64,000 nt of DNA, taken from Paracoccaceae bacterium. Its GTDB lineage: Bacteria; Pseudomonadota; Alphaproteobacteria; Rhodobacterales; Rhodobacteraceae. Location: positions 124,001 to 188,000 of the forward strand of contig QWDA01000008.1 in NCBI GenBank assembly GCA_003605175.1. The letters run 5' to 3'. Positions 55,625 through 64,000 of this stretch are shown one piece after another. Position numbers and translations under genes: made by a program. Under the pieces are notes generated by a model. That model was not told where the DNA came from. It did not search any database and saw only the letters and a list, made by a program, of their open reading frames with translations. Every line of letters starts with the position of its first letter. The first letter of the stretch is position 1.

Positions 55625-55648
55625 AAAACGGGGGCCCGAGGGCCCCCG
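55625..55648 (-). terminator. intrinsic terminator of the DUF1344 gene
   Basis: On the minus strand CGGGGGCCC pairs with GGGCCCCCG over nine bases with a two-base loop and is followed by TTTT (55625-55628). It lies 27 bases past the DUF1344 stop codon. Confidence 0.85.
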
Positions 55649-55675
55649 CTCCAGCCTGGCATGCCGGGCCGCCGA

Positions 55676-55942
55676 TCAGCCCACCGGGGCGATCGACTCG
55701 ATCGTCTTCCCGCCGCCGCCACCGGTCCAGAGGATCTTCACCTGGTCGCCCGGGCGATACCCGGTCAGCGGGAAATTCCCGTCGTGCGACCGGGGCAGCA
55801 GGAAGGTCGACCCGTCCTGCAGCGTCACGCTGTTGGTGTTGATGTCGACCCATTTCACGGTGCCCACGGTCTCTGCGGCACTGGCGATGCCAGCGGCGGC
55901 GAGCGACATGACGAGAGCGAGTGGAATCAGAGTGTTACGCAT
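55676..55942 (-). CDS. DUF1344 domain-containing secreted protein
   Basis: A small exported protein of 88 aa. The signal peptide MRNTLIPLALVMSLAAAGIASA is followed by a short beta-rich DUF1344 domain (ETVGTVKWVDINTNSVTLQDGSTF). The domain resembles an OB/SH3-like fold; function unknown. GAAGAAGG precedes the ATG at 55942. It is followed by a strong terminator, so monocistronic. Confidence 0.82.
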   Translation of the reverse strand: MRNTLIPLALVMSLAAAGIASAAETVGTVKWVDINTNSVTLQDGSTFLLPRSHDGNFPLTGYRPGDQVKILWTGGGGGKTIESIAPVG

Positions 55943-56137
55943 CCTTCTTCTCCTGAATGGCCTGCGATGGGCGCAGGCCGGTCCTGGCGTCGCCTGTCTC
56001 CGGGGCCTTGGCTGCGGGGGCTTGCGGCGCCTTGTGAAAGGCATATCGGGAGCCGTCCTGACAGGGGCCTTTCCGCAAGTTTACAAATGCGAAAGGTCCC
56101 CCGGATGGGGTCTTCTCAGGCGGATCGGGAGGAGAAG

Positions 56138-56214
56138 TGGCGCGGTTGACGGGGCTCGAACCCGCGACCCCCGGCGTGACAGGCCGGTACTCTAACCAAC
56201 TGAGCTACAACCGC
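56138..56214 (-). tRNA. tRNA-Asp (anticodon GTC)
   Basis: Standard cloverleaf on the minus strand: acceptor GCGGTTG with CAACCGC, D arm with GTTGGTTAGAG, anticodon loop CTGTCAC giving GTC, T arm GCGGG-TTCGAGC-CCCGT and encoded CCA. Confidence 0.95.
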
Positions 56215-56444
56215 GCGTGACGGGCCTTCTAGGGGCAGCGGTTCCGGCCGTCAAGCGCCAACACACATCCCGAACGGGGTTTTTCGCACCCGGCCAAAAT
56301 CGCCCTTCATGCGCACCTCCGCGAACACCTGAAGCCCCGACCTGAGATCAGAATCAGCCCGGCCCCGGGCGCGCGCAGCGCCTTGACCCGTCCCGGCGCA
56401 TACGGAACAACCCGATGGACGGCTGACGGGAAGGACCGGCGCGA

Positions 56445-57833
56445 ATGGCCCCAAAATTCGGAACCAGCGGATTGCGCGGCCTCGTGGCCGAGCTGACCGA
56501 CCCGCTCTGCGCGAGCTACGCCGAAGCCTTCCTGGGCATGACCGAAACCGATGGCAGCGTGCTGATCGGCCGCGACCTGCGCGCCTCCTCGCCCCGGATC
56601 GCCGCGGCGGTGGCCGCGGGCGCGGCGCGGCTGGGCCTCCGGGCGGTGGATTGCGGCGTCCTGCCCACGCCGGCCCTGGCGCTTGCCGCCGAGGCGCGGG
56701 GCACGGCAGCGGTCATGGTGACCGGCAGCCACATCCCCGATGACCGGAACGGGCTCAAATTCTACACCGCGCGCGGCGAGATCACCAAGGCTGACGAGAC
56801 CGCAATCGCCGAAGCGCAGGCGGCGCTCGGGACGCCCGCCGTCGATCCTGCGCCGCTGGAACCGGACAACGGCGCCGCCGCGTCCTATGCCGGGCGTTTC
56901 ACGGGCTTCTTCGCCGCCGACGCGCTGGCCGGGCTCCGCATCGGGGTCTACGAGCACAGTTCCGCCGCCCGCGACATCCTCGCCGATGTGCTCCGCGCGC
57001 TCGGGGCCGAGACCGTAGCCCTCGGCCGCGCCGACCGCTTCGTGCCGGTGGACACCGAGGCCGTCGATACCGGCACCCGCGCGATGCTGGCCAATTGGGC
57101 CTCCGAGCACCGGCTCGACTCCATTGTCTCCACCGATGGCGACGCCGACCGGCCGATGGTCACCGACGCGTCCGGAAAGGTGGTGCCGGGCGACATCCTC
57201 GGCCCGCTCACCGCGCGCTACCTGCGTGCCGACACCGTGGTGACACCGGTCACATCGAACTCGCTCGTCGACATGATGGGCGGCTTCGCGGTGACCCGCA
57301 CCAAGATCGGCTCGCCCTTCGTCATCGCCGGGATGGAGGCGCTCCGGCCCGCGATGGTGGTGGGCTACGAGGCCAATGGCGGCTTCCTCACCGGCTTCAC
57401 CGCGCTCCGCGACGGGAAAAGCCTGCCGCCGCTCCTGACCCGCGACAGCCTGTTGCCGATCCTCGCGCCGCTCGCACTCGCGCGGCAGACGGGCAAGGGG
57501 CTCGCCGATCTCGTCGCCGCCCTGCCCCCGCGCCGCACTGCCGCCGACCGGCTGACCGAGGTGCCGACCGAGCTTTCCGCCGGCCTTGTCGCCCGGCTCG
57601 AGGCCGACGAGCGGCTGCGCGATCGGCTCTGTCCGGGGCTTGGCGCGCTTGCGGGGCTCGACCTGACCGATGGCTGCCGGATGCGGTTCACAGGCGGCGC
57701 GGTAGTGCATCTGCGCCCCTCCGGCAACGCGCCCGAGCTGCGGGTCTATGTGGAAGCCGGCGACGACGCGGCCGCCGGCGCGATCCTGGCGGACGTGCTG
57801 GCGCGGGTCCGGACGGAAGTCGCCGTGGGCTGA
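56445..57833 (+). CDS. phosphomannomutase/phosphoglucomutase family protein
   Basis: Phosphohexomutase of 462 aa, alpha-D-phosphohexomutase fold. The substrate-binding start is FGTSGLRG. The phosphoserine is Ser95 in MVTGSHIPDDRNGLKF. The magnesium loop is STDGDADRP and the sugar-recognition loop is VGYEANGGFL. The C-terminal phosphate-binding loop is RPSGNAPELRVYVE. Substrate (mannose, glucose or another phosphohexose) cannot be fixed. Followed by xylulokinase after 63 bases, likely cotranscribed. Confidence 0.9.
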   Translation: MAPKFGTSGLRGLVAELTDPLCASYAEAFLGMTETDGSVLIGRDLRASSPRIAAAVAAGAARLGLRAVDCGVLPTPALALAAEARGTAAVMVTGSHIPDDRNGLKFYTARGEITKADETAIAEAQAALGTPAVDPAPLEPDNGAAASYAGRFTGFFAADALAGLRIGVYEHSSAARDILADVLRALGAETVALGRADRFVPVDTEAVDTGTRAMLANWASEHRLDSIVSTDGDADRPMVTDASGKVVPGDILGPLTARYLRADTVVTPVTSNSLVDMMGGFAVTRTKIGSPFVIAGMEALRPAMVVGYEANGGFLTGFTALRDGKSLPPLLTRDSLLPILAPLALARQTGKGLADLVAALPPRRTAADRLTEVPTELSAGLVARLEADERLRDRLCPGLGALAGLDLTDGCRMRFTGGAVVHLRPSGNAPELRVYVEAGDDAAAGAILADVLARVRTEVAVG

Positions 57834-57896
57834 GTTGCCTTGCCGCCACGGCTCGGGCATCAACGCGGGACGCGCACGGCAATGGGAGGGCAGACC

Positions 57897-59333
57897 ATGT
57901 ATCTCGGGCTCGATCTCGGCACGACGGGGCTGAAGGGCGTTCTGATCGACGCGGCGCAGACCGTGGTGGCGCAGGCGACGGCGCCGCTTGCGGTCTCGCG
58001 GCCGGCCGAGGGCTGGTCGGAGCAGGATCCGGCGGACTGGATCGCGGCGGCCCGCGACGTGTTGCAAGCCCTCGCCGCCGAAACGGGTCTCGGCCAGGTC
58101 GCCGGGATCGGCCTTTCGGGCCAGATGCACGGCGCGACGCTGATCGGCGCGGACGACGCGCCGCTCCGGCCCTGCATCCTCTGGAACGACACCCGCGCCC
58201 ATGCCGAGGCCGCGGAAATGGACGATGACCCGGAGTTCCGCGCGGTCTCGGGCAATATCGTCTTTCCGGGCTTCACCGCGCCGAAGCTGGCCTGGGTCGC
58301 GCGGCACGAGCCCCGGATCTTCGAGGCTGTCGCGCGGGTGCTCCTGCCGAAGGACTATCTGCGCCTCTGGCTGACCGGCGCGGCGGTGTCCGAGATGTCG
58401 GACGCCGCCGGGACAAGCTGGCTCGACACCGGCGCGCGGGACTGGTCGGACGCGCTCTTGGAAAAGACCGGCCTGTCCCGCGCGCAGATGCCGGACCTCG
58501 TCGAGGGGTCGGATACTTCCGGCGGGCTCCGCGCCGCGCTGGCCCAGGAGTTCGGGCTTCCGACGGGCACCCCCGTCGCGGGCGGCGGCGGCGACAACGC
58601 GGCCTCGGGCATCGGCGTCGGGGTGATCCGCCCCGGCCAGGCCTTCGTCTCGCTCGGCACCTCGGGCGTGCTCTTCGCCGCGACCGAGGGCTACAGCCCC
58701 GACCCGGCCACCGCCGTCCACACCTTCTGCCACGCGCTGCCCGCCACCTGGCACCAGATGGGCGTGATCCTCGCCGCCACCGACGCGCTGAACTGGTACG
58801 CGAATCTCGTGGGGCGCCCGGCCGAGGACCTGACCGGCGCGCTCGGCGCGCTGGAAGCCCCCGGCAAGACCCTGTTCCTGCCCTATCTCGGCGGCGAACG
58901 GACGCCGCTCAACGATGCCGCGATCCGCGGCGCCTTCACCGGGCTCGAACACGCGACCGACCGCGCGGCGGCGACCCGCGCGGTGCTCGAGGGCGTGACC
59001 TTCGCGCTCCGCGATTGCCGCGACGCGCTGGCGGCGACCGGCACTAGGATCGAACGGCTCACCGCGGTGGGCGGCGGCTCGCGCTCGGACTACTGGCTTC
59101 AGGCGATCGCCACGGCGCTCGGCGTGCCGGTGGACCGGCCCGTGGCGGGCGATTTCGGCGCCGCCTTCGGCGCCGCGCGGCTCGGCCAGATGGCGGCCAC
59201 CGGCGGCGGCACGGAACTCGCCCCGCCGCCCGAGATGGCCCGCAGCATCGCGCCGGTCGCGGCACTCACGGACGCATTCGACGCGGGCCACGCGCGCTAT
59301 GTGGCGATGCGGGACAGGATCTTCGGAGCTTAG
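57897..59333 (+). CDS. xylB: xylulokinase
   Basis: FGGY-family sugar kinase that phosphorylates D-xylulose, 478 aa. N-terminal phosphate motif YLGLDLGTTGLKG, then GLSGQMHGATLI and ILWNDTRAHAEA typical of XylB. The C-terminal ATP motif is GVTFALRDC and AVGGGSRSDYWLQ. GGGAGGG lies six bases before the ATG at 57897. No xylose isomerase or transporter is beside it; the product would enter the pentose phosphate route. Confidence 0.93.
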   Translation: MYLGLDLGTTGLKGVLIDAAQTVVAQATAPLAVSRPAEGWSEQDPADWIAAARDVLQALAAETGLGQVAGIGLSGQMHGATLIGADDAPLRPCILWNDTRAHAEAAEMDDDPEFRAVSGNIVFPGFTAPKLAWVARHEPRIFEAVARVLLPKDYLRLWLTGAAVSEMSDAAGTSWLDTGARDWSDALLEKTGLSRAQMPDLVEGSDTSGGLRAALAQEFGLPTGTPVAGGGGDNAASGIGVGVIRPGQAFVSLGTSGVLFAATEGYSPDPATAVHTFCHALPATWHQMGVILAATDALNWYANLVGRPAEDLTGALGALEAPGKTLFLPYLGGERTPLNDAAIRGAFTGLEHATDRAAATRAVLEGVTFALRDCRDALAATGTRIERLTAVGGGSRSDYWLQAIATALGVPVDRPVAGDFGAAFGAARLGQMAATGGGTELAPPPEMARSIAPVAALTDAFDAGHARYVAMRDRIFGA

Positions 59334-59424
59334 CCGCGCCCGGTGTGCCGGAAACACGGCAAGTATTCACATCGGAGCCAAGGCAGGATCGACGGCGATG
59401 CGACTTGCGATTGCAGGAGCGGCG

Positions 59425-60258
59425 TCAAGCGCCCCGGATGTCGTCCTCGAGAAGCGTCCGCAGCGCCGGCGACACCGACGGCATCACGCCGAACCAGCGG
59501 CGGAACCCCTCGGCGCCCTGGTGCAGAAGCATCCCCAGCCCGTCCACCGTGCGGTGCCCGCGCGCTCTGGCGTCGGCCAGAAGCCCGGTCTCGAGCGGTA
59601 CATAGACGATGTCGTAGACCACAGCGTCCGCTTTCAGATGCGCGAGGTCGAGGTCGATCGGCGGCTGGCCGATCATGCCGAGGCTCGTCGTGTTCACCAG
59701 CACATCGGCCCGCGCCATCTCGGCCGGGAGCGCATCGAGCCCGTGCCCGGTAATCCCCGGCCCCAGATGCGCAGCCAGCGCTTCGGCCTTTTCCGCCGTC
59801 CGGTTGCACAAGGCGACCGTCAACCCGCGCTCCCGCAGCCCGTAAGCCGCCGCCCGCGCCGCGCCGCCCGCACCGTAGATCACCGCATGTCTGGCGCCCG
59901 ATTCCCACCCTGGCACCGCCACGTCCATGTTGGCGACAAGCCCCATCGCGTCGGTATTGCCGCCGGTCAGCCTGCCGTCCACCCAGGCGATGCAGTTCAC
60001 TGCTCCCATGGCGGCCGCGACATCGTCCACCGTGTCGAGATGCTCCCGGACCGCCAGCTTGTGCGGGATCGTCACATTCGCACCAAGATAGCCTTCGCGG
60101 CGAAATTCCTCGAAGAACGCCCCCAACGCCTCGGGCGGCACGTCGCGCCGGCCATACGCCGCGTCGAGCCCGTGCTCGGCGATCCAGTGATTGTGCATCA
60201 TCGGCGACCGCGACTGCCCGATCGGGTGCCCGATCACGAAAGCTCTCTGCGTGCTCAT
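59425..60258 (-). CDS. aroE: shikimate dehydrogenase family protein
   Basis: NAD(P)-dependent shikimate or quinate dehydrogenase of 277 aa. Substrate residues are in PIGQSRSPMMHNHWI, catalytic Lys67 in NVTIPHK, Asp103 in GNTDAMG. The dinucleotide loop is YGAGGAARAAA. It is encoded 84 bases after feruloyl-CoA synthase on the same strand, not with coaE as the housekeeping copy often is in relatives. That context suggests a catabolic paralogue acting in aromatic or hydroaromatic acid use; the biosynthetic role is not excluded. Confidence 0.88.
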   Translation of the reverse strand: MSTQRAFVIGHPIGQSRSPMMHNHWIAEHGLDAAYGRRDVPPEALGAFFEEFRREGYLGANVTIPHKLAVREHLDTVDDVAAAMGAVNCIAWVDGRLTGGNTDAMGLVANMDVAVPGWESGARHAVIYGAGGAARAAAYGLRERGLTVALCNRTAEKAEALAAHLGPGITGHGLDALPAEMARADVLVNTTSLGMIGQPPIDLDLAHLKADAVVYDIVYVPLETGLLADARARGHRTVDGLGMLLHQGAEGFRRWFGVMPSVSPALRTLLEDDIRGA

Positions 60259-60342
60259 GCCGTCACTCTCCGCTGCCTCTCGCGGCATCAATACCGCGTC
60301 CCGCGCCGGGCGCCACCCCGGGAGGCAGAGCAGCCCGGCCGA

Positions 60343-62187
60343 TCACCCGTCGCGGGCGGTTCCGAGAGCGATCACCCGCGGGTCCTCCGACCAAAGACTC
60401 TCGACGAGATCGGCGCGGTTGCGCAGCACCGCGCGCTGGTTGACCGACCCCTTGTCCGTCACCTCCCCCTTGTCGAAGGAGAGCGGCACCTCGAGGAACA
60501 TCATCCGGGTGACGCGAGTGGCCGAGCCGGTAGCTCGGGCGGCATGACCGGCCAGCATCTCCGCCGCCATCGCGCGGACCTTCGGGTGTGTCAGGAGCGC
60601 CTCGCCGTCGAGCGACCGGTCACCGGCGAGCGTGCGCAGCGCCGCCCAGTTCGGCACGATCAGCGCCCCCAACTCCCGGTGCCCCTCGCCCGCAATGACC
60701 GCATCCACCGCGAGCCCCTTGAGGTCGTCGGTCAGCCGCGCCCTGAGCGGTCCGACGGCGACCCAGGTCCCCGAAGCGAGCTTGAAGTTCTCCGCCAGCC
60801 TGCCGTCGAAATAGAAGCCCGCCGCCGGGTTGCCCGGCTCGACGAAGCGGAACGCGTCGCCGAAGCTGTAGAACCCCTCCTCGTCGAACGCCTCGGCGGT
60901 AAGCTCCGGATTGCGCCAGTACCCCGGCGTGACGGAGGGGCTGCGGACCCGTCCCTCGAGCTTGTCGCCCTGCGGCACCAGCTTGAACTCGACCCCCGGC
61001 AGCGGCACGCCCAGATTGCCGGCGGTCTTCTCGATCTTGTGCCACAGGAGCGCCGAGGGGCCCGTCTCCGTCGCGCCGAAACCAGTGCAAAGCGGTACCC
61101 CGCCCGGCACCATCTCCTCGGCTACCCGCGAGAGCCTGTCCCAGACCGGCTGGCTCATTCCCGCACCGGCATAGAACAGCATCTGCAGCCGCGCGAAGAA
61201 CGTCTTGCGCAGCAGGTCATCGGTTTCCATCGCGTCGAGCAGCATCTGGAAGCCGAGCGGCACGTTGAAATACCAGGTCGGCGAAATCTCCCGCAGATTC
61301 TCGATTGTCCGGCCGATCCCGTCGGGCGTGGGCTTGCCATCGTCGATGTAATAGGTGCCGCCGAAATAGATCACCAGGTGGAACACCCTGTTGCCGCTCG
61401 CCGTGTGGTTCCAGGGCGCCCAGTCGACCACGACCGGAGGCGTCTCCTGCATGAACAGGTAGCATTGCGCATCCATCTGCGGATTGGCGCAGATCATCCG
61501 CTGGCTCTGGATCACCGCCTTGGGCGATCCGGTGGTGCCGGAGGTGAAGAGGAACTTCGCCACCGTGTCCGGACCGACCGCCGCATGGGCCGCTTCCATC
61601 GCGGCGCTGGGCGGCGTGGCGGCGAGGCTTTCGAACGAGAGGCACTCGCGGCCCGGGACCTGGCCTTCGATCGAGACCACGGGCACATCGGCACCGAACA
61701 CGGCCTGGATGGCCGGGGCGAAGCGGCTGACGTTGTCGGCGAAGATCATGCCCGGCGTGAGCTGCCGGGCCACGTCGCGCAGCTTGAGAAATTCGCCGCC
61801 CGCAAGCGCATAGGCGGGTGCCAGCGCCGCCGAGGGCACGCCCACATGCTGCGCGCCCAGCGCCATCAGCGCGTGGGAGATGCTGTTGCCCGAAAGGATC
61901 AGGAGCGGCCGCTCCGGAGAGAGGCCGCGCGCCACCAGGGCCGAACCGATGGCGCGGATCTTATCGGCAGCCGCGCAATAGCTCATGCCGCGCAACTCGC
62001 GATCCGGCCCGCGCTCGGCCATCCACAGCCTGTCGGGCACCTTCTCCGCCCACGCCATGAAGCGCTCGGTCATGCAACGCGGCGTCGGGCCCAGGGGCTC
62101 CGTGTTCCAGACGAGAATGCTGCCATCCGCCCGCGTCTCGCTGCGAATGATCGGATCCCAAAGCGCGGGTGCCGTGGCCTCGGTCAT
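60343..62187 (-). CDS. fcs: feruloyl-CoA synthase
   Basis: AMP-forming acid-CoA ligase of 614 aa that activates ferulate or related cinnamates. The P-loop motif FTSGTTGSPKAVI is near residues 213-225. The family signature GFGATETGP and the C-terminal motif KGEVTDKGSVNQRAV (catalytic Lys region) are present. The sequence style and length match feruloyl-CoA synthases. It is divergent from a crotonase and MarR gene, the standard layout of a hydroxycinnamate locus. Confidence 0.88.
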   Translation of the reverse strand: MTEATAPALWDPIIRSETRADGSILVWNTEPLGPTPRCMTERFMAWAEKVPDRLWMAERGPDRELRGMSYCAAADKIRAIGSALVARGLSPERPLLILSGNSISHALMALGAQHVGVPSAALAPAYALAGGEFLKLRDVARQLTPGMIFADNVSRFAPAIQAVFGADVPVVSIEGQVPGRECLSFESLAATPPSAAMEAAHAAVGPDTVAKFLFTSGTTGSPKAVIQSQRMICANPQMDAQCYLFMQETPPVVVDWAPWNHTASGNRVFHLVIYFGGTYYIDDGKPTPDGIGRTIENLREISPTWYFNVPLGFQMLLDAMETDDLLRKTFFARLQMLFYAGAGMSQPVWDRLSRVAEEMVPGGVPLCTGFGATETGPSALLWHKIEKTAGNLGVPLPGVEFKLVPQGDKLEGRVRSPSVTPGYWRNPELTAEAFDEEGFYSFGDAFRFVEPGNPAAGFYFDGRLAENFKLASGTWVAVGPLRARLTDDLKGLAVDAVIAGEGHRELGALIVPNWAALRTLAGDRSLDGEALLTHPKVRAMAAEMLAGHAARATGSATRVTRMMFLEVPLSFDKGEVTDKGSVNQRAVLRNRADLVESLWSEDPRVIALGTARDG

Positions 62188-62226
62188 GATTCCTCCCCCG
62201 AAAACTCGAATTTTGTTTACATGGAA

Positions 62227-62244
62227 ACTATTTCTATGGATAGT
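62227..62244. promoter_or_regulatory. candidate MarR operator in the AT-rich divergent promoter
   Basis: ACTAT-ttctatgg-ATAGT is an 18-bp inverted repeat in a strikingly AT-rich 92-base spacer between fcs and the crotonase. Outer TTTAC (62216-62220) and GTAAA (62243-62247) are also inverted. It is the natural target for the MarR protein encoded at 63059. Inferred from position and symmetry. Confidence 0.45.
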
Positions 62245-62279
62245 AAATTATTGCAAGGTTCCTCAGGGGTGCGGCTCCA

Positions 62280-63062
62280 ATGAAATACATCACGATAGAA
62301 AGCCGCGGGGACGTCGCCCTGATTGGCCTCAACCGACCCGAAAAGCGCAACGCGATTTCGGACGCCTTCGTCGAAGAACTCGAGGTCGCAATCAACGCGG
62401 CGGAAGCCTCGGCGAAGGCCGGCGTGATTCACGGAATCGGCCCGCATTTCTGCGCCGGTCTCGACCTGGCCGAACACGTCAAGAAGACCCCGTTCGAGGG
62501 CGTGCATGGCTCGCGCCGCTGGCACCGTGTCTTCGACCGGATGCAGCGCGGGCGAATCCCCTGGGTCGCCGCGCTGCACGGCGCGGTCGTCGGCGGCGGG
62601 CTCGAGCTCGCCTCCTCGGCCCATATCCGCGTGGCCGACACCACCGCCTTCTTCGCCCTGCCCGAGGGCCAGCGCGGCATCTTCGTCGGCGGCGGCGCCT
62701 CGGTCCGGTCGGCGCGGCTGATGGGCGTGGCCCGGATGACCGACATGATGCTGACCGGCCGTTCGGTCGATGCCGCAACGGCAGAGCGCTGGAACCTGGT
62801 CCAATATGTCGTCGACGAAGGCAAATCGCTCGAGACCGCCATCGCGCTGGCCGGGAATGCCGCGTCCAACGCGGAAATCTCGAACTACGCGATCATCAAC
62901 GCCCTGCCCCGGATCCAGGACATGTCGAGCGATGACGGTCTCTTCGTCGAAAGCTTCATCGCCTCCTTCACCGCGACCAGCCCGGAAGCCGAAGAACGAT
63001 TGAACGCGTTCCTGACGAAAAAGGCCGGCAAGGTCGCACGCCCTGGCGAGGAACGGGGATGA
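62280..63062 (+). CDS. enoyl-CoA hydratase/isomerase (crotonase) family protein
   Basis: Crotonase-fold protein of 260 aa. The oxyanion-hole segments are GIGPHFCAGLDLAEH (about 52-66) and GAVVGGGLELASSAHIRVAD. Its place next to feruloyl-CoA synthase points to hydration of the phenylpropanoid-CoA double bond, either as hydratase-lyase or in a beta-oxidation-like route. It lacks distinctive features to settle which. Its stop overlaps the MarR start (ATGA). Confidence 0.88.
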   Translation: MKYITIESRGDVALIGLNRPEKRNAISDAFVEELEVAINAAEASAKAGVIHGIGPHFCAGLDLAEHVKKTPFEGVHGSRRWHRVFDRMQRGRIPWVAALHGAVVGGGLELASSAHIRVADTTAFFALPEGQRGIFVGGGASVRSARLMGVARMTDMMLTGRSVDAATAERWNLVQYVVDEGKSLETAIALAGNAASNAEISNYAIINALPRIQDMSSDDGLFVESFIASFTATSPEAEERLNAFLTKKAGKVARPGEERG

Positions 63063-63532
63063 ACAAGGCCATGCAGGGACGGATCGAGGAAGACAAGGTG
63101 ATCTTCGGCGAGATCGCCTCGTCGATCGGCTTCCTGCTGCGCCTCGCGCAGGTCCGGGTGTTCGACGCTTTCTTCGACAAGCTCGCGCGCCACGGACTGA
63201 AACCCGGCGAGTTCACCATGCTCTGGGTGATCGGCCTGAACCCGGGAATACCGCAAGGGCTGCTCGCTCGGAAGCTGCGGATCAAACCCGCCCATATGAC
63301 GAAACTCGTGCAGCGGGCGGTGGATGCCGGCCGGCTCACACGCACGGTGCCGGACGACGATCGTCGCACGGTGCTCTTGACTCTGACGCCTGATGGCGCC
63401 CGGTTCGTGGAGGAGAAGAAGCCGGAATTCCTGGGCTACCTCCCGCGCGAGGCGGTCGCCCTCGACGCCGGGGAGTTCGAGACGCTGATTCGGCTCCTGC
63501 AACGGTTCAACGGCATGGAGGATGCCAGGTGA
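63059..63532 (+). CDS. MarR family transcriptional regulator
   Basis: Winged-helix repressor of 157 aa. The DNA-binding region is LKPGEFTMLWVIG ... IPQGLLARKLRIKPAHMTKLVQRAVDAGRLTR, with the wing at DDDRRTVLLTLTPDG. The gene overlaps the crotonase before it and the amidohydrolase after it. It likely represses the divergent fcs/crotonase promoters and is released by a CoA thioester, as known for FerR/CouR; this is inferred. Confidence 0.9.
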   Translation: MNKAMQGRIEEDKVIFGEIASSIGFLLRLAQVRVFDAFFDKLARHGLKPGEFTMLWVIGLNPGIPQGLLARKLRIKPAHMTKLVQRAVDAGRLTRTVPDDDRRTVLLTLTPDGARFVEEKKPEFLGYLPREAVALDAGEFETLIRLLQRFNGMEDAR

Positions 63533-64000
63533 TCGACCTCGAGAACATCATCGCCATCGACATTCATACCCATGCCGAGGAGCCCTGCTGCGGCCCCCGC
63601 GACGACGGCTATGACGAGTTCCAGGCCGGGATGGCCGCCTATTTCCGGAACCCCGCCGGCGCCAAGGGCATGCTCCCCTCGGTCGAGGAAACCGCCGCAT
63701 ACTATCGCGAGCGCCGGATCGCCGCGGTGATCTTCCCGGTCGATGCCGAACGCGAGACCGGCTTCCGCCGATATTCCAACGACGACGTTGCCCGGATCTG
63801 CGCAGAGAATGCCGATATCCTGATCCCCTTCGCCTCGATCGACCCCTGGAAGGGCAAGATGGCAGTTCGCGAAGCGCGGCGCTTGGTAGCGGAGTACGGC
63901 GTGAAGGGCTTCAAGTTCCACCCGACGATGCAGGGCTTCTTCCCCAATGACCGCATGGCCTACCCGCTCTACGAAGCGATCCAGGAGGCCGGAGCCGTGG
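63529..64000 (+). CDS. amidohydrolase family protein (3'-truncated by window)
   Basis: The first 157 codons are present. The GTG start overlaps the MarR stop (GTGA). The N-terminus reads IIAIDIHTHAEEPCCGP, with metal-binding His-x-His, and a later GVKGFKFHPTMQGFFPND segment supports the amidohydrolase-2 (ACMSD-like) group. In phenylpropanoid clusters such proteins have been linked to cleavage of beta-ketoacyl-CoA intermediates; that role here is inference. The rest lies outside the window. Confidence 0.85.
   Translation, partial: MIDLENIIAIDIHTHAEEPCCGPRDDGYDEFQAGMAAYFRNPAGAKGMLPSVEETAAYYRERRIAAVIFPVDAERETGFRRYSNDDVARICAENADILIPFASIDPWKGKMAVREARRLVAEYGVKGFKFHPTMQGFFPNDRMAYPLYEAIQEAGAV

Overview
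The window is high-GC chromosomal DNA whose gene families point to the alphaproteobacterial order Rhodobacterales. Supporting signs are C4-pathway 5-aminolevulinate synthase with an FNR-type box upstream, an rplJL-rpoBC cluster with a 1414-residue beta-prime subunit, a RodZ-like/ispG pair, an M23 peptidase overlapping a bactofilin, and a Hint-domain protein of the type common in roseobacters. The genus cannot be fixed from the sequence alone. No phage, plasmid or insertion-sequence genes and no CRISPR array were seen.

Region by region. 1-16 kb (mostly minus strand) holds the transcription/translation core: nusG, rplK-rplA, rplJ-rplL, rpoB-rpoC. The usual run is broken in two places. A matrixin-type metalloprotease lies between rplA and rplJ, next to a terminator after rplA. 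An outer-membrane barrel protein, a two-gene membrane unit (HTTM protein plus partner) and a small lipoprotein lie between rplK and nusG. secE is not next to nusG. 16-32 kb: a LytR_C-like secreted or anchored protein, a creatinase, a GFA-family protein, queF, the zwf-pgl-pgi operon with a palindromic operator, an unassigned radical SAM enzyme, DUF924, an MFS transporter, queA and a very large AsmA/DUF3971 envelope protein. 32-40 kb: a Bcp-type peroxiredoxin, a small DUF4157 (eCIS-core) protein, a DUF455 ferritin-like protein, a lower-GC Imm11-like protein, the M23/bactofilin pair, a tandem block of tRNA-like genes, a DUF2189 membrane protein and a Hint protein. 40-53 kb: prfB, glutaminase, PBP1A with an AMIN/amidase_3 hydrolase, an aminotransferase, an M48-TPR protease plus a DsbA-like thiol oxidoreductase, ispG with a RodZ-like protein, and hemA. 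53-64 kb: an M20 dipeptidase, an alpha/beta hydrolase broken by a frameshift, a DUF1344 secreted protein, tRNA-Asp, a phosphohexomutase and xylulokinase, then a phenylpropanoid (ferulate/coumarate) catabolic locus. That locus has feruloyl-CoA synthase and a shikimate-dehydrogenase homologue on one strand, and a crotonase, a MarR regulator and a partial amidohydrolase on the other.

How the parts work together: zwf, pgl and pgi feed the oxidative pentose phosphate and Entner-Doudoroff routes. PBP1A, the amidase, the M23 peptidase, bactofilin, the RodZ-like protein and the AsmA-like protein form a dispersed cell-envelope theme. The last 5 kb look like a substrate-inducible aromatic-acid module controlled by MarR at an AT-rich divergent promoter. 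The most unusual non-coding feature is at 37.34-37.70 kb: tightly packed, CCA-encoding tRNA-like units on the minus strand behind a TTGACA promoter. One has a GCG anticodon and another appears to lack a D arm.
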